64,000 nt of DNA, taken from contig NZ_BCNY01000014.1 of NCBI RefSeq assembly GCF_001602375.1, positions 456,194-520,193 on the forward strand, written 5' to 3'. Origin of the DNA: Methanoculleus horonobensis (GTDB lineage Archaea > Halobacteriota > Methanomicrobia > Methanomicrobiales > Methanoculleaceae). The position numbers and the translations under genes were made by a program. Below are positions 32,421 to 42,041 of the stretch, in pieces (positions within the stretch are counted from its first letter, which is position 1; the number at the start of each line of letters is the position of its first letter). The notes under the pieces are model-generated. The model ran no database searches, was not told the origin of the DNA, and worked only from the letters and a program-made list of their open reading frames with translations.

Positions 32421-33920
32421 TCACCCCCGCCCGGTGAGTTCCGCAAGATCGCGGAGCCACTCGAACGGCGCACCGGCGAACTCCTCCGGCGTCATCCGCC
32501 ACACCCAGTTCCCCGTGGTGGTCGAGGGGTAGTTCATCCGTGCCGCGGCGCCGAGGCCGAGGACGTCCTGCATCGGGACGATGCATGCCCGGGCGACCGA
32601 GGTCATCCCGAGCCGGACGAGCTCCCGGTGAACCTCGTCCGCCCCCACCTTCCGCCCGATGTAGGTGAAGAACCGCTCCTTATCCTCTTCCGACGCCTCC
32701 TCCTCGAACCACCCCCGTGCCGTGTTGTTGTCGTGCGTCCCCGTGTAGCAGATGAGGTTATGGACGTAGCTGTGCGGGATGTGCGGGGTCTTCTCGATCC
32801 CTTCGCCGAACGCGAAGAGGAGGATCTTCATCCCCGGGAAGTCGAACCGGTCGAGGAGGGCCTGAACGGCGGGGGTGTTCGCCCCCAGGTCCTCGGCGAC
32901 GATGGCAAAGCAGGGATGCTTTCGGGCGAGCGCCTCGAAGAAGTCTTCTCCCGGCCCGTCGACCCAGGTGCCGCGCTCCGCCGTCGCATCTCCCGCCGGA
33001 ACCTCGTAGTAGTCGGCGAACGCCCGGAAGTGGTCGATCCGGAAGAGATCGTAGAGTTCGGCCGACCGGGCGATCCGGCCCGCCCACCAGTCGTAACCGC
33101 GCTCATGGAGTGCGGCCCAGTCGTAGACCGGGTTCCCCCAGAGCTGCCCGGTTCTGCTGAAGATATCGGGCGGCACCCCGGCGACAACGGTCGGGCGGAG
33201 GTCTTCGTCGAGTTTGAAGATCCCGGGGTTCGCCCAGACGTCGACGCTGTCGTAGGCGACGTAGATCGGGATGTCGCCGATCACCTGGATGCCCCGGCCG
33301 GTGCAGTAGCGCCGGAGGGCCGACCACTGCCGGGCGGCGACGTACTGGAGGAACTTCTCCTTTCGTATTTGGTCGTCGAGGAGTTCGCGCATCTCTTTGA
33401 GCGCCCCCGGCTCCCTTGCCCGGATCTCCTCCGGCCACCGGTTCCACGCGTGCCCGCGGAAACGGTCTTTGAGCGCGACGAAGAGCGCGTGGTCGTCGAG
33501 CCACCACCCCGCCCCGTCGCAGAACGTCTCGAACCCGCGATCCGGCCCGGAGTGGCGGAACCGTTCGTAGGCGGCCGTAAACAGCCGTTCCCGGTACCAC
33601 GCGGCCGCCTCGTATGCCGCCCGCCCCTCCGGGAACCCGGGCACCGGCTCCAGTTCGCTCTTTCTGAGGTAGCCTTCCCGGACGAGCATCTCGGGGCTGA
33701 TGAGGAGGGTGTTTGCACCGAACGCCGACGGGCTCGAGTAGGGGGAGTGGGCGTATGCCGTCTCTGTCGGGTTGAGCGGCAGGATCTGCCAGTAGTGCTG
33801 CCGGGCGCGCTCAAGCGCATCGACGAACCGGTATGCCGCCGGGCCGAAGTCCCCGATGCCGTACGGCGACGGCAGGGACGTGATATGCAGGAGTATGCCG
33901 CTTCCCCGTGTCTGGATCAT
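32421..33920 (-). CDS. malQ: 4-alpha-glucanotransferase (GH77, amylomaltase)
   Basis: The 499-residue enzyme transfers alpha-1,4-glucan segments between chains. GH77 landmarks: RGSGILLHITSLPSPYGIGD at the N-terminus, WQILPLNPT, GDIPIYVAYDSVDVWANP, the nucleophile Asp in FRIDHFRAFADYYEVP, the acid/base Glu in IVAEDLG, and the third carboxylate in TGTHDNNT. The ATG at 33918-33920 is just before the conserved MIQTRGSGILLH. With the glycogen-synthase-like enzyme at 7838-8992 it suggests storage-glucan turnover. Confidence 0.94.
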   Translation of the reverse strand: MIQTRGSGILLHITSLPSPYGIGDFGPAAYRFVDALERARQHYWQILPLNPTETAYAHSPYSSPSAFGANTLLISPEMLVREGYLRKSELEPVPGFPEGRAAYEAAAWYRERLFTAAYERFRHSGPDRGFETFCDGAGWWLDDHALFVALKDRFRGHAWNRWPEEIRAREPGALKEMRELLDDQIRKEKFLQYVAARQWSALRRYCTGRGIQVIGDIPIYVAYDSVDVWANPGIFKLDEDLRPTVVAGVPPDIFSRTGQLWGNPVYDWAALHERGYDWWAGRIARSAELYDLFRIDHFRAFADYYEVPAGDATAERGTWVDGPGEDFFEALARKHPCFAIVAEDLGANTPAVQALLDRFDFPGMKILLFAFGEGIEKTPHIPHSYVHNLICYTGTHDNNTARGWFEEEASEEDKERFFTYIGRKVGADEVHRELVRLGMTSVARACIVPMQDVLGLGAAARMNYPSTTTGNWVWRMTPEEFAGAPFEWLRDLAELTGRG

Positions 33921-34059
33921 ACATCTTCTCCGGATAACCCGCCCTTCTGGGGCGGTCTCAACGTATAGTCTTATCCCGCGCCGGCGAGGGGTACGGTCAA
34001 ATAGATCCCGCTCCATAGGGGCCGGAAAGGAGGTGATTGAGACGGCGTTACCTGCCGGC

Positions 34060-34245
34060 ATGACCGCATCCCGCATCCACGAGTACCTCCGCGACGCCCC
34101 GTACCCGGCGACCCGGGAGGATCTGGTCGACTACGCCCGCGAAGCCGGCGCACCGGACGATATCCTGCTGGCGCTCGAACGGTTGCCGGAGAGGCGGTAT
34201 GCGAGCCCGGATCTCGTGACCGAGACGATCGGGATGCTGATGTGA
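34060..34245 (+). CDS. DUF2795 domain protein
   Basis: The 61-residue protein shows the DUF2795 pattern: YLRDAPYPATREDLVDYARE, then LLALERLPERRYASPDLV. DUF2795 proteins are small helical proteins of unknown role. The ATG at 34060 lacks a close ribosome site. A GTG at 34033, directly behind GGAAAGGAG, would add nine residues in frame, so the start is uncertain. It is divergent from malQ and ends three bases before a convergent methyltransferase. Confidence 0.75.
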   Translation: MTASRIHEYLRDAPYPATREDLVDYAREAGAPDDILLALERLPERRYASPDLVTETIGMLM

Positions 34246-34248
34246 GGA

Positions 34249-35049
34249 TCAGGGTTTCTTCGCGACCAGCCACCCGCGGCCGACGAGCCCCCGGCCGGCT
34301 GCCCTCTCCCAGAGGCCAAGCGCCTGCAGGGTGTCGTCGTAGGCCTCGTCGCTGAAGAGCCCGACGATCGTCTCCCGGCCGCGTTCCAGCCGCTCGCGGA
34401 TCCCGGCGACCTGCCTGGCGGGGTCTCCCGGGATCTCCCCCCGGTCCATGACGGAAAATCCGTTCCGCTCCAGGAGCAGCGCGTAGCTCTCCATAGTCTC
34501 GAAGTAGGGGAAGATCCTGAAGGTATCCCGGGTATGCCACTCGTCGTCGCTGGCCCGAACCTGCACCCAGTCGGTGAACGCAAGGGTTCCCCCCGGCTTT
34601 AAGACGCGGAAGGCCTCGCGTATCATCAGGTCCCTGTCCGTCACGTAGCACCAGGTGCCCTCGCCCCAGACGGCGTCGAAGACCCCGTCGTGGAACGCCG
34701 TCTCGAGCGGGTTTCCCTGCTGGAAGTCGACCCGGCCGGTGAGCCCGGCCTCCTCGGTTCTCCTGACGGCTTCGTCGACCATCCGCGGTATCGCGGCAAG
34801 CCCGATCACGGTCGCGCCGTACTCCCGGGCGATGCGCCGGGCGGCTCCTCCCGCGCCCGGGAGGAGGGCAAGCACCCTGCTTTCCTCACCAATCCCGGCC
34901 CTCTCTGCGAGGGCGTCAAGATCGGGATCGGCGTCCTCGCTCGCGAGCATCTCCCAGATGAGCCCGACCGGCCCGCCGTAGACCCGCTCCACCTCCCCGG
35001 CGTGGACGTCCATCATCGTCATCCATTTCCGCCGCACGATGTCGCCCAT
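34249..35049 (-). CDS. Class I SAM methyltransferase-like protein with altered motif I
   Basis: The 266-residue protein has the UbiE-like layout: VIGLAAIPRMVDEAVRRTEE, then VDFQQGNPLETAFHDGVFDA and AFRVLKPGGTLAFTDWVQV. Motif I reads VLALLPGAGGAARRIA, where the usual acidic residue before GxG (as in DVGCGxG) is replaced by Leu-Leu-Pro, so SAM binding might be changed. The substrate is unknown. It starts six bases after the TIGR04255 gene, which precedes it in the same operon. Confidence 0.78.
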   Translation of the reverse strand: MGDIVRRKWMTMMDVHAGEVERVYGGPVGLIWEMLASEDADPDLDALAERAGIGEESRVLALLPGAGGAARRIAREYGATVIGLAAIPRMVDEAVRRTEEAGLTGRVDFQQGNPLETAFHDGVFDAVWGEGTWCYVTDRDLMIREAFRVLKPGGTLAFTDWVQVRASDDEWHTRDTFRIFPYFETMESYALLLERNGFSVMDRGEIPGDPARQVAGIRERLERGRETIVGLFSDEAYDDTLQALGLWERAAGRGLVGRGWLVAKKP

Positions 35050-35055
35050 GGGATA

Positions 35056-35829
35056 TCACCGTGCCGCTACGGTCGCCTTCGCCTCCTCACGGACGGTGAA
35101 GAGGTCGCGGAGAGTGTCCTTGATACAGGCCTCGAAGATATCCCGCACGTGGGTATGGGCGATCTCGAGCCAGTCTGCCACCGCGTCCGCCGGGATGTTC
35201 TGGCCTTCCGTCAGGTAGTAGTCGATGTTCAAGAGGAACGCGTTGTGCTCCGTCGACTCGGGGACGGCGTCGGTGAGTTCCACCCGGCAGTTGTCGCGAT
35301 CGTCGTGGAACGAGAACTCGCACCCGGTGATGAACCCCGCCGGCACCCGCGGGAGTTCCGGCGGGAGGGCGGGGTAGAAGGCGAAGTAGTCCGAGAGCGT
35401 CACCTCCCGCTCCGGGATCTCGATGAAGTTGACGTACCGGAGGTTCATGGTGCCGATGGCGTCGGTGCGGATGACCTCCCGGAATCGGTCGAACGCCCCG
35501 TGGATCCGCTCCGAGAAGGCCTCCCAGTGGACGTAGGGCTTCTGGCAGCTCACCGATAAGAGGCGGGGCCCGACCTGGACGGCGCACCCCTCGTCCTCGG
35601 CGAGAAAGATCGAGCGTTCGGCGACCAGGAGTTCTTCGCGGAGCCCTTCCGGGCCGAGGAGCATCATCACCTCGCGCACGTAGCGCTGGTCGCGTTTCGG
35701 ATACATGTCCTTGAGGTGGCTATACAGGATGCCGGGGTAGGTCAGGTCCCAGGCGGTATCCTCGGGAAACCGGAATTCGCATATCACTTCGGCGGCGGGC
35801 GGGTTGACGTACTTCCTTACCTCTGCCAT
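35056..35829 (-). CDS. TIGR04255-family protein
   Basis: The protein has 257 residues. The N-terminal YVNPPAAEVICEFRFP and the central SVSCQKPYVHWEAFSERI followed by RYVNFIEIPE are characteristic of the sporadically distributed TIGR04255 family of unknown function. No membrane segment or catalytic motif is visible. Members occur patchily across bacteria and archaea. Here it is paired with a methyltransferase-like gene six bases downstream, so a shared function is possible but only inference. Confidence 0.75.
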   Translation of the reverse strand: MAEVRKYVNPPAAEVICEFRFPEDTAWDLTYPGILYSHLKDMYPKRDQRYVREVMMLLGPEGLREELLVAERSIFLAEDEGCAVQVGPRLLSVSCQKPYVHWEAFSERIHGAFDRFREVIRTDAIGTMNLRYVNFIEIPEREVTLSDYFAFYPALPPELPRVPAGFITGCEFSFHDDRDNCRVELTDAVPESTEHNAFLLNIDYYLTEGQNIPADAVADWLEIAHTHVRDIFEACIKDTLRDLFTVREEAKATVAAR

Positions 35830-35934
35830 ATTCTTCTCCCTCAGGGGGTGTTGGATGGAAGGAGACTACTTTAAGGTGACTGCTCAGCGGAACCATCACG
35901 ATGCTTTATCTCCCGCGGCTGCTATCGGGGTGTG

Positions 35935-36498
35935 ATGGGCGAGACGTTCCGCCAGACGGTTCACCTGGTCATGGGGGTCCTCGGCGCGGCGGTGATCCTC
36001 CGCCTGGACGACCGGTGGGCGTTCATCTTCGCAAGCGCCTTACTCGTCGCCCAGTTCCTCCTCTGCGACGCCTTCACCCGCGGCTACGACGTCCCGGTCC
36101 TCTCGCGGGTGATGGACGAGTCGGAGCGTACCGGGAAGGTGCCGCTCAAGGGCGGGATCGCCTACGCCGCCGGGGCGCTCTTCTGCCTCGCGGTCTTCGG
36201 CCGCGACTACACGGCGGTCGGGCTCGTCACGGTCGGGGTGCTCGACAGCGTCGCGACCCTCGTGGGGCTGCGGTTCGGGCGGCACACCCTTGTCGGGAAG
36301 AAATCGCTCGAGGGGACGGTTGCCGGGGCGGCGGCGGCCGCGCTCGCGCTGGCATTCCTGATCCCCTGGTGGGCGGCCGCGGTCGTGGCGGGGGTTGCGG
36401 GCGTCATCGAGGCCTGCTTCCCGCTCGACGACAACGTGGCGATTCAGGTGGGGGTGTGCGTGACGCTCGCGGCGGTGGGGGTCGGGGTGGGGTTGTGA
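35935..36498 (+). CDS. Diacylglycerol/polyprenol kinase-like membrane protein
   Basis: The 187-residue integral membrane protein has about five helices. The signature GKKSLEGTVAGAAAAALA and the cytoplasmic DSVATLVGLRFGRHTL match the CTP-dependent polyprenol/dolichol kinase family (motif G-K-K-T/S-x-E-G-S/T). In archaea these act in lipid or polyprenol recycling; the exact substrate is not known. The ATG at 35935 is one codon after a GTG at 35932 that is also possible. It is divergent from the TIGR04255 gene. Confidence 0.78.
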   Translation: MGETFRQTVHLVMGVLGAAVILRLDDRWAFIFASALLVAQFLLCDAFTRGYDVPVLSRVMDESERTGKVPLKGGIAYAAGALFCLAVFGRDYTAVGLVTVGVLDSVATLVGLRFGRHTLVGKKSLEGTVAGAAAAALALAFLIPWWAAAVVAGVAGVIEACFPLDDNVAIQVGVCVTLAAVGVGVGL

Positions 36499-36579
36499 CA
36501 GAAGAATCTCAAGTGCTGGGTTTGCGGAGTGCGAGGTTTTGACTGAGGATGGCAGAACGAGTTGAGGCGACGAAAAAGC

Positions 36580-36965
36580 CCCGTGCTCTGGACCGTGGTG
36601 GCTATCCCCGAGAGGGGGGTGGGGACAATGGGGAGTGCGAACGGAGTGAGCATGAGAAACTCGAAGAGTTTCGAGGGGGGCGGCCCCCCTCGCACCTATC
36701 GGTGCTCAAGCTCGCTTCGCTCGCACTCCACACCCTTCGGGTGGTCGAACTCCGGGCGTTCGCACCTTCGGTGCTCATGCTCCCGCTCTGGCGACCGGTC
36801 GCATTCCGCCCATCGCACTCCCCGTCAGCCCCTCAAAGAACTTCGTTCTTCTCATGCTCCTGCCCTTCGGCCAGTCGCACTCCCCGCGTGGCGATAAGCG
36901 ACGTTCCGGCAGGAACGGAGCTGGAGCACCGAAGGTGCGATATCCACGGGAAACCCGTACACGGG
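36580..36965. repeat. Copy R6: long hairpin-array element
   Basis: The gap 36499-37045 between the convergent kinase-like and zinc-ribbon genes has no gene. The left end CTGGACCGTGGTGGC is followed by the G-rich core GAGGGGGGTGGGGACAATGG. Perfect small hairpins come next: GAAACTC-GAA-GAGTTTC, GCACC-TATC-GGTGC, CACCC-TTC-GGGTG, GCACC-TTC-GGTGC and AAGAAC-TTC-GTTCTT. TCATGCTCC, TCGAACTCC or TCGCACTCC separate most of them. CGCGTGGCGATA and ATATCCACGGGAAACCCGTA lie at the right end, so this may be two fused copies. Confidence 0.75.
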
Positions 36966-37045
36966 CAGGTGCGGCAAAAAAAAGGAGCATGAACCCTCAG
37001 CACTATCTTACTAGATCGCGCAGAGCCCTCCAGGGCTCTCTCTCC

Positions 37046-37414
37046 TCAGTGCTTCACACCCCGCTTCTTGAGTTCCTCCGACTTCTTCTTCGAGCACTCT
37101 TCGCACCGGAACTCGGGCGCCGGGTCGTTCGATTTGTCGTAGTTCTCCGCCCGGACGAGGCGGTAGCCCCGGGCGACCTTCCCGCAGTCCACGCACCGGA
37201 CCTCCTCTTTGACCTCCCACTGGGCGGCGAGCGCCTCGGAGGTGAAGATGAACCGGTCGACCCAGAAGAAGATGAGGCCGCCGATGAGGTTCGCGACGAC
37301 GGTGGCGGCGAGCGCCCCGAGGCCCGCGAGCCAGTAGAGCACCACGGCGAGGATCGGCGTCGAGAGCTGCCACCGGACGAGGTAGAGGCCGTATCGCTTA
37401 AAATTTACTTCCAC
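37046..37414 (-). CDS. Two-helix membrane protein with cytoplasmic zinc ribbon
   Basis: The protein has 122 residues. Two hydrophobic helices (about 18-33 and 34-54, LSTPILAVVLYWLAGL and ATVVANLIGGLIFFWVDR) are followed by a zinc-ribbon-like tail with CVDCGK and CEECSKKK, and a basic C-terminus. The helices recall half of a GtrA-type domain, but I cannot assign a family. It ends downstream of repeat R6 and starts 45 bases from the stop of Trm-G10. The function is unknown. Confidence 0.7.
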   Translation of the reverse strand: MEVNFKRYGLYLVRWQLSTPILAVVLYWLAGLGALAATVVANLIGGLIFFWVDRFIFTSEALAAQWEVKEEVRCVDCGKVARGYRLVRAENYDKSNDPAPEFRCEECSKKKSEELKKRGVKH

Positions 37415-37459
37415 GTATAAAATTCGGCGGGCGACATCATAAAACCGGGGTCGGCACCG

Positions 37460-38413
37460 TCACCCGAGCACCAGGATCCGGCGGGTCAGGCTCTTGTGCA
37501 CCCGCTGCTCGTGCTCCTGCAGGACGGTGAAGTGGCGGGCGGCGATCGGCGTGATGTCGCGGTGCGTGACGACGACCGCGCGCCTCCCCGGCCGGAGGAT
37601 GCGCCGGATCTCCGCGAGCGATCCGTCGTAGAGCAGGTCCATGCTCTCTCCGTGGATCCTGACCGACTGGCCGTAGGGGAGGTCGGTCACGACCGAATCA
37701 AGCGCCCCGTCGCAGATCGGGACCGCCGTGGCGTCGGCGACCAGCACGTCTGACCCCGGGAGGTTCTGCCGGTAGCCGTCGACCATCGCGGGGTCGAAGT
37801 CGCTCCCGAGGATCCGGACGCCGATCTCCCGGGCTTCGAGGAGGATCCCGCCGGTGCCGCAGAAGGGGTCGAAGACCACTTCGCCGGGGCGGACAAGGGA
37901 GATGTTGACGAGCGCCCGGGCCATCCGGGGCATCATCACGCCGGGGTGGAAGAACGGCCGGCGCATGGGGTTCCGCGCCTCGAACGCCCCCCGGTCGATC
38001 TTCTGGATGACGCGGCCGAAGTAGCAGCGGTCTTCCGAGACGACGGCGCGGTACTCTTCGACCGGGTCGCGGAGCGAGACCGGGCCGGCAATCAGGCTCC
38101 CGATCAGTTTTTCCAGGTCGAGCCGCTCGATATCCATCCTGCTCCCCTGGATCATCTTCCCCCGGCCGACGAACGGTTTTGCGGTCGTGATGGCGAGATC
38201 GCGGAGGAGATCCTCAAACGCCGCCCGCGTGGGCTCGCACTCCCCGAGGTACTCCATCACCACGTGCGTCAGGGCGAGGCGCCCGGCGGCCTCCGGTTCC
38301 GGGCACTCCGCGACCGCGACCTGAGCCCGCCGGTCGAGGACGGTTCCCACGCACTCCAGTTCCATGGCGGGGAGGTCGGGGTGCTCGCCGGAGAGTTCGA
38401 AGAGCAGCTTCAT
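37460..38413 (-). CDS. tRNA (guanine-10-N2)-methyltransferase, archaeal Trm-G10 family
   Basis: The 317-residue protein fits the TIGR01177/UPF0020 family. A THUMP-like N-terminal half (about 1-150) is followed by a Rossmann methyltransferase: VVFDPFCGTGGILLEAREIG (motif I), ILGSDFDPAMV, and the catalytic DLPYGQS, where most members have DPPYG. It would make m2G or m2,2G at tRNA position 10. The ATG at 38411-38413 begins the conserved MKLLFELSGEH. Upstream sequence in frame belongs to repeat R7 and is not coding. Confidence 0.85.
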   Translation of the reverse strand: MKLLFELSGEHPDLPAMELECVGTVLDRRAQVAVAECPEPEAAGRLALTHVVMEYLGECEPTRAAFEDLLRDLAITTAKPFVGRGKMIQGSRMDIERLDLEKLIGSLIAGPVSLRDPVEEYRAVVSEDRCYFGRVIQKIDRGAFEARNPMRRPFFHPGVMMPRMARALVNISLVRPGEVVFDPFCGTGGILLEAREIGVRILGSDFDPAMVDGYRQNLPGSDVLVADATAVPICDGALDSVVTDLPYGQSVRIHGESMDLLYDGSLAEIRRILRPGRRAVVVTHRDITPIAARHFTVLQEHEQRVHKSLTRRILVLG

Positions 38414-38626
38414 TCCTATGGTATTGGGGGCGCGGGGCGATAAAGCGGGGGGATGGGGGGAGCGACTGGCCGTAGGGCAGGAGCTCGAGAAGAACGAAGT
38501 TCTTCGAGCGACTGGGTATAGGGCAGGATGTTGTGGGGGGTGTAAGCCCTGCACATCAGGTCGGTCGAGCTTGAAACCTGGTGGGCTCTCGGATTCACGG
38601 GAACAGCAGAAGCGGGGGAAAAGCCT

Positions 38627-38876
38627 GGTACGGCGGACTGTGGGGATATCGCGATTGGGGGTGGGGCTGACGGGGAGGGGGGATACTCCCCCCTCCCCTG
38701 TCTCCATCCCATAAGTTGACGTGTAACCCCCACCCCGCCCGGCCTCCGGCCTCCTCCTCTGCACCTGCGGTGCTCAAACTCCCGCCGTCCGCTCCGCTCC
38801 CGGCAGTCGTTCCCCGCCCCAGGGGGCGGGGGCAGTGCGTGGCGATATCCGCACGAAATCCGTGCCAGGGGGTGTA
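38627..38876. repeat. Copy R7 of the intergenic element
   Basis: The gap 38414-39047 has no gene. The element starts GTACGGCGGACTGTGGGGAT followed by ATCGC and ends GCAGTGCGTGGCGATATCCG followed by CACGAAATCCGTGCC, the same ends as R2. It has the G-run core (GGGGGTGGGGCTGACGGGGA) and GGGGAGGGGGG pairing with CCCCCCTCCCC. Small hairpins such as GGCC-TCC-GGCC and GCACC-TGC-GGTGC follow. Some hairpin modules (GAGAAGAACGAAGTTCTTCG) also lie just outside at about 38490-38515. Confidence 0.75.
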
Positions 38877-38914
38877 CGATTCCTCATTAGACGGGGGCTT
38901 ACGCATTGGTAGAT

Positions 38915-38946
38915 GCGAGTAACTCCTCTTACATGTCGTTACTCGC
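38915..38946. other. Perfect 9-base dyad downstream of dnaJ
   Basis: GCGAGTAAC (38915-38923) and GTTACTCGC (38938-38946) are perfect inverted copies with a 14-base spacer, 102 bases past the dnaJ stop. It may be a hairpin ending the chaperone transcript, although no T-run follows on the minus strand. Confidence 0.4.
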
Positions 38947-39047
38947 GCTTTCGACGCTCAAATCACAGCCCGCCGACCCACCAACGGGGGCTCACACCAA
39001 AACCGTTACCAAAAGAAGATAGTCAATAAAGCGAGAGGGAACCCCCC

Positions 39048-40202
39048 TCACTTCACCGTCTCTTTCATCTTGTCGACGACGTCCTGAAAGAAGCCCTTGC
39101 CCTTCTTTCCGCCCTTCGCGGAGGGTTTGTGCCCCTCGATCTCGAGCAGGCGCGTATAGAGTTCGCGCTCCTCGTCCGAAAGACGTGTGGGCACGACGAT
39201 CCGCACCCGCACCAGCATGTCGCCGGGCTTCGTCTGCCACCGGACGCCCTCGCCCGGGATCTTCAGCCCGGTGTTGTGCTGCATGCCCGCCGGGATGTTG
39301 AGGGCGACCGTGCGCCCGTCGATCGTCTGCACCTCGACCTCGGAGCCAAGCACCGCCTGCGCCGGGGAGATATCGACCGTCGTCTCCAGGTCGTCGCCCC
39401 GCCGGGTGAACGACCGGTGCGGCGCGACGCTGATCTCGATGTAGAGATCTCCCGCCGGCGCACCGTAATCGCCGGCGTCGCCGTAGCCCTCCATCCGGAG
39501 GCGCATGCCCGTATCCACGCCCGGCGGAACCCGGACCTTCACCGTCTGCCGGGCACGCCGGTGCCCCGTTCCGCCGCAGGCCTTGCACCGGGTCTCGGGA
39601 ACCCTTCCCCGGCCGCCGCAGGCGGTGCAGGGCATCATCCGGACGAAGTTCCCGAAGATGGACTGGCTCACCTGCCGCATCTGGCCGCTGCCGCCGCAGG
39701 TCGGACAGGTGGTGGTCTTCTTCGTCTCGCTCCCCGACCCGTCGCACTCCGGACAGGGCTCGACGTGGTCGACGCCGACCTCCTTTTCGGTTCCGAGCGC
39801 CGCCTCCTCGAGCGTGATGCGCATCTTCATCAGGAGGTCGGCACCGGGGCGCGGGCCGGCACGCTGCCTGCCCCCCCCGCCGCCGAAGAAGGTCTCGAAG
39901 ATGTCCCCGAACCCGGAGAAGTCGGCGCTGAAGCCGCCCGAGTATCCGCCGCCGCCGGCGTACGAGCCCTTCGACGCGCTGCTGTAGGCCTCGTGCCCCA
40001 TATTGTCGTACTGGGCGCGTTTCTGCGCATCCGAGAGGACGCTGTAGGCCTCGTTGATCTTCTTGAACTTCTCCTCGGCCCCCGGCTCTTTGCAGACGTC
40101 GGGGTGGTATTTTCGCGCCAGGTTCCGGTAGGCTTTCTTGATCTCCTTATCTTCGGCGCCCTTCGAGACACCGAGGATATCATAGTAGCTGTCCGGACCC
40201 AT
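39048..40202 (-). CDS. dnaJ: Chaperone DnaJ (Hsp40)
   Basis: The 384-residue protein has the full bacterial-type layout: J domain with HPD (KYHPDVCKE), Gly/Phe-rich stretch (about 78-112), four CxxCxGxG zinc repeats ([32 protein letters not shown]) and the C-terminal substrate-binding domain. It stimulates the DnaK ATPase and hands over unfolded clients. It is the third gene of the grpE-dnaK-dnaJ operon, five bases after dnaK. The ATG at 40200-40202 ([12 protein letters not shown]) is preferred over an ATG-like start three codons earlier. Confidence 0.97.
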   Translation of the reverse strand: MGPDSYYDILGVSKGAEDKEIKKAYRNLARKYHPDVCKEPGAEEKFKKINEAYSVLSDAQKRAQYDNMGHEAYSSASKGSYAGGGGYSGGFSADFSGFGDIFETFFGGGGGRQRAGPRPGADLLMKMRITLEEAALGTEKEVGVDHVEPCPECDGSGSETKKTTTCPTCGGSGQMRQVSQSIFGNFVRMMPCTACGGRGRVPETRCKACGGTGHRRARQTVKVRVPPGVDTGMRLRMEGYGDAGDYGAPAGDLYIEISVAPHRSFTRRGDDLETTVDISPAQAVLGSEVEVQTIDGRTVALNIPAGMQHNTGLKIPGEGVRWQTKPGDMLVRVRIVVPTRLSDEERELYTRLLEIEGHKPSAKGGKKGKGFFQDVVDKMKETVK

Positions 40203-40207
40203 CGACC

Positions 40208-42037
40208 TCACTCTTTGACTTCGTAGTCGGCATCGACGACGTTATCGTCCTTCTTTGCGGCTCCCTCCGCCTGCTGCTGCTGGGCGGCGGTCGCCTGTGC
40301 CTGCTGGTACATCTTTGTCGTGAGTGCATATACCGCTTCGGTCAGGGCATCCATCTTCTGCTTGATCGCCTCGAGGTCGTCGCCGTCGAGGGCCTTCTTG
40401 AGGTCGGCGATCGCGCTCTCGATCTTCTCCCTGTCCGCGGCCTCGATCGAATCGCCCGCATCCTTCATCGCCCGCTCGGCGGTGAAGATCGCGGTGTCGG
40501 CGGTGTTCCGCAGTTCGATCTCCTCGCGATTCTTCTGGTCTTCCGCCTCGAACTTCTTCGCGTCGTCCATCATCCGCTGGATCTCGGCTTCGGACGGCCG
40601 GGAGTCCTGCGGCTTGATGGTGATCGACTGCTCGTTCCCCGTGCCGAGGTCTTTGGCCGAGACATGGACGATACCGTTCGCGTCGATATCGAACGTGACC
40701 TCGATCTGCGGGATGCCCCGCGGCGCCGGCGGGATGCCGGTGAGCTGGAACCGGCCGAGCGTGAAGTTGTCCTTCGCGAGCGCCCGCTCGCCCTGCATCA
40801 CGTGGATCTCCACCGAGGTCTGGCCGTCGGCGGCGGTCGAGAAGATCTGGCTCTTCCTCGTCGGGATGGTGGTGTTGCGCTCGATGAGCTTCGTCGCGAT
40901 GCCGCCGAGCGTCTCGATCCCGAGCGAGAGCGGGGTCACATCGAGGAGCAGGACGTCCTTCGTCTCGCCGGTCAGGACGCCGGCCTGGATGGCGGCGCCG
41001 AGAGCGACGCACTCGTCGGGGTTGATCCCTTTGTCGGGCTCCTTCTTGAGAACCTTCTTCACAGTCTCCTGGACGAGCGGGACACGGGTCGAACCTCCGA
41101 CGAGGAGGACGTGGTCGATATCGTCGGCGCTCAGTTTTGCGTCGGAGAGCGCCTGCTTCACCGGCCCGAGGGTCGAGTCGACGAGGTCGCCGATGAGTTG
41201 CTCGAACTTCGCCCGGGAGAGATCGATGTCCAGGAACTTGGGCCCGCTCTCCGTCGTGGTGATGTAGGGGAGGTTGATGTTGGTCTTCTGGACGGTGGAG
41301 AGCTCGATCTTCGCGTTCTCTGCCGCGTCGCGCAGCCGCTGCATGGCGACCGGGTCGTTCTGGAGGTTGACGCCCTCCTTCTTCCTGAACTCGTCGGCAA
41401 GGTAGTCGACGACCCTCTTATCGAAGTCGTCGCCGCCGAGGCGGTTGTTGCCTGCGGTCGACTTGACCTCGAAGACGCCGTCGCCGAGCTGGAGGATCGA
41501 GACATCGAACGTCCCGCCGCCGAGATCATAGACGAGCACCGTGGAGTCGCCTTCCCTGTCGATGCCGTAAGCGAGCGCGCTCGCGGTCGGCTCGTTGATG
41601 ATCCGGAGCACCTCGAGGCCGGCGATCGTCCCTGCGTCCTTCGTTGCCTGCCGCTGGGCGTCGTTGAAGTAGGCGGGCACCGTGATGACGGCTTTCGCGA
41701 TCTTCTCGCCGAGATACTCCTCCGCGTCCAGCTTCATCTTCTGGAGGATCATCGCGGAGATCTCCTGCGGGGTGTAGGTCTTGTCCCCGATGGTGACCTT
41801 CTCGTTCGTGCCCATCCTGCGCTTGATCGACTGGATGGTGCGGTTCGGGTTCGTGATCGCCTGCCGTTTCGCGACGTTGCCGACCAGCCGCTCGCCCTCC
41901 TTGGAGAACGCTACGACTGAGGGGGTGGTTCTGCCGCCCTCGGCGTTGGCGATGACCGTCGCCCGCCCGCCTTCCATGATTGCCATGCACGAGTTGGTTG
42001 TCCCAAGATCGATACCCAGAACTTTTTCCGAAACCAT
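40208..42037 (-). CDS. dnaK: Chaperone DnaK (Hsp70)
   Basis: The 609-residue protein begins with the Hsp70 nucleotide motif [16 protein letters not shown], with [14 protein letters not shown] and [13 protein letters not shown] further in. The substrate-binding domain starts [17 protein letters not shown] Gln/Ala-rich tail ([20 protein letters not shown]) ends in the lid region. The length is close to the bacterial short form. Archaeal hsp70 genes are thought to come from bacteria. It lies between grpE (four bases upstream) and dnaJ. Confidence 0.97.
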   Translation of the reverse strand: MVSEKVLGIDLGTTNSCMAIMEGGRATVIANAEGGRTTPSVVAFSKEGERLVGNVAKRQAITNPNRTIQSIKRRMGTNEKVTIGDKTYTPQEISAMILQKMKLDAEEYLGEKIAKAVITVPAYFNDAQRQATKDAGTIAGLEVLRIINEPTASALAYGIDREGDSTVLVYDLGGGTFDVSILQLGDGVFEVKSTAGNNRLGGDDFDKRVVDYLADEFRKKEGVNLQNDPVAMQRLRDAAENAKIELSTVQKTNINLPYITTTESGPKFLDIDLSRAKFEQLIGDLVDSTLGPVKQALSDAKLSADDIDHVLLVGGSTRVPLVQETVKKVLKKEPDKGINPDECVALGAAIQAGVLTGETKDVLLLDVTPLSLGIETLGGIATKLIERNTTIPTRKSQIFSTAADGQTSVEIHVMQGERALAKDNFTLGRFQLTGIPPAPRGIPQIEVTFDIDANGIVHVSAKDLGTGNEQSITIKPQDSRPSEAEIQRMMDDAKKFEAEDQKNREEIELRNTADTAIFTAERAMKDAGDSIEAADREKIESAIADLKKALDGDDLEAIKQKMDALTEAVYALTTKMYQQAQATAAQQQQAEGAAKKDDNVVDADYEVKE

Positions 42038-42041
42038 TCTG

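Noticed and set aside
397..38876. The hairpin arrays as CRISPR
   Set aside because: Repeats are not of constant length, spacers are short and conserved rather than unique, and no cas gene is in the window.
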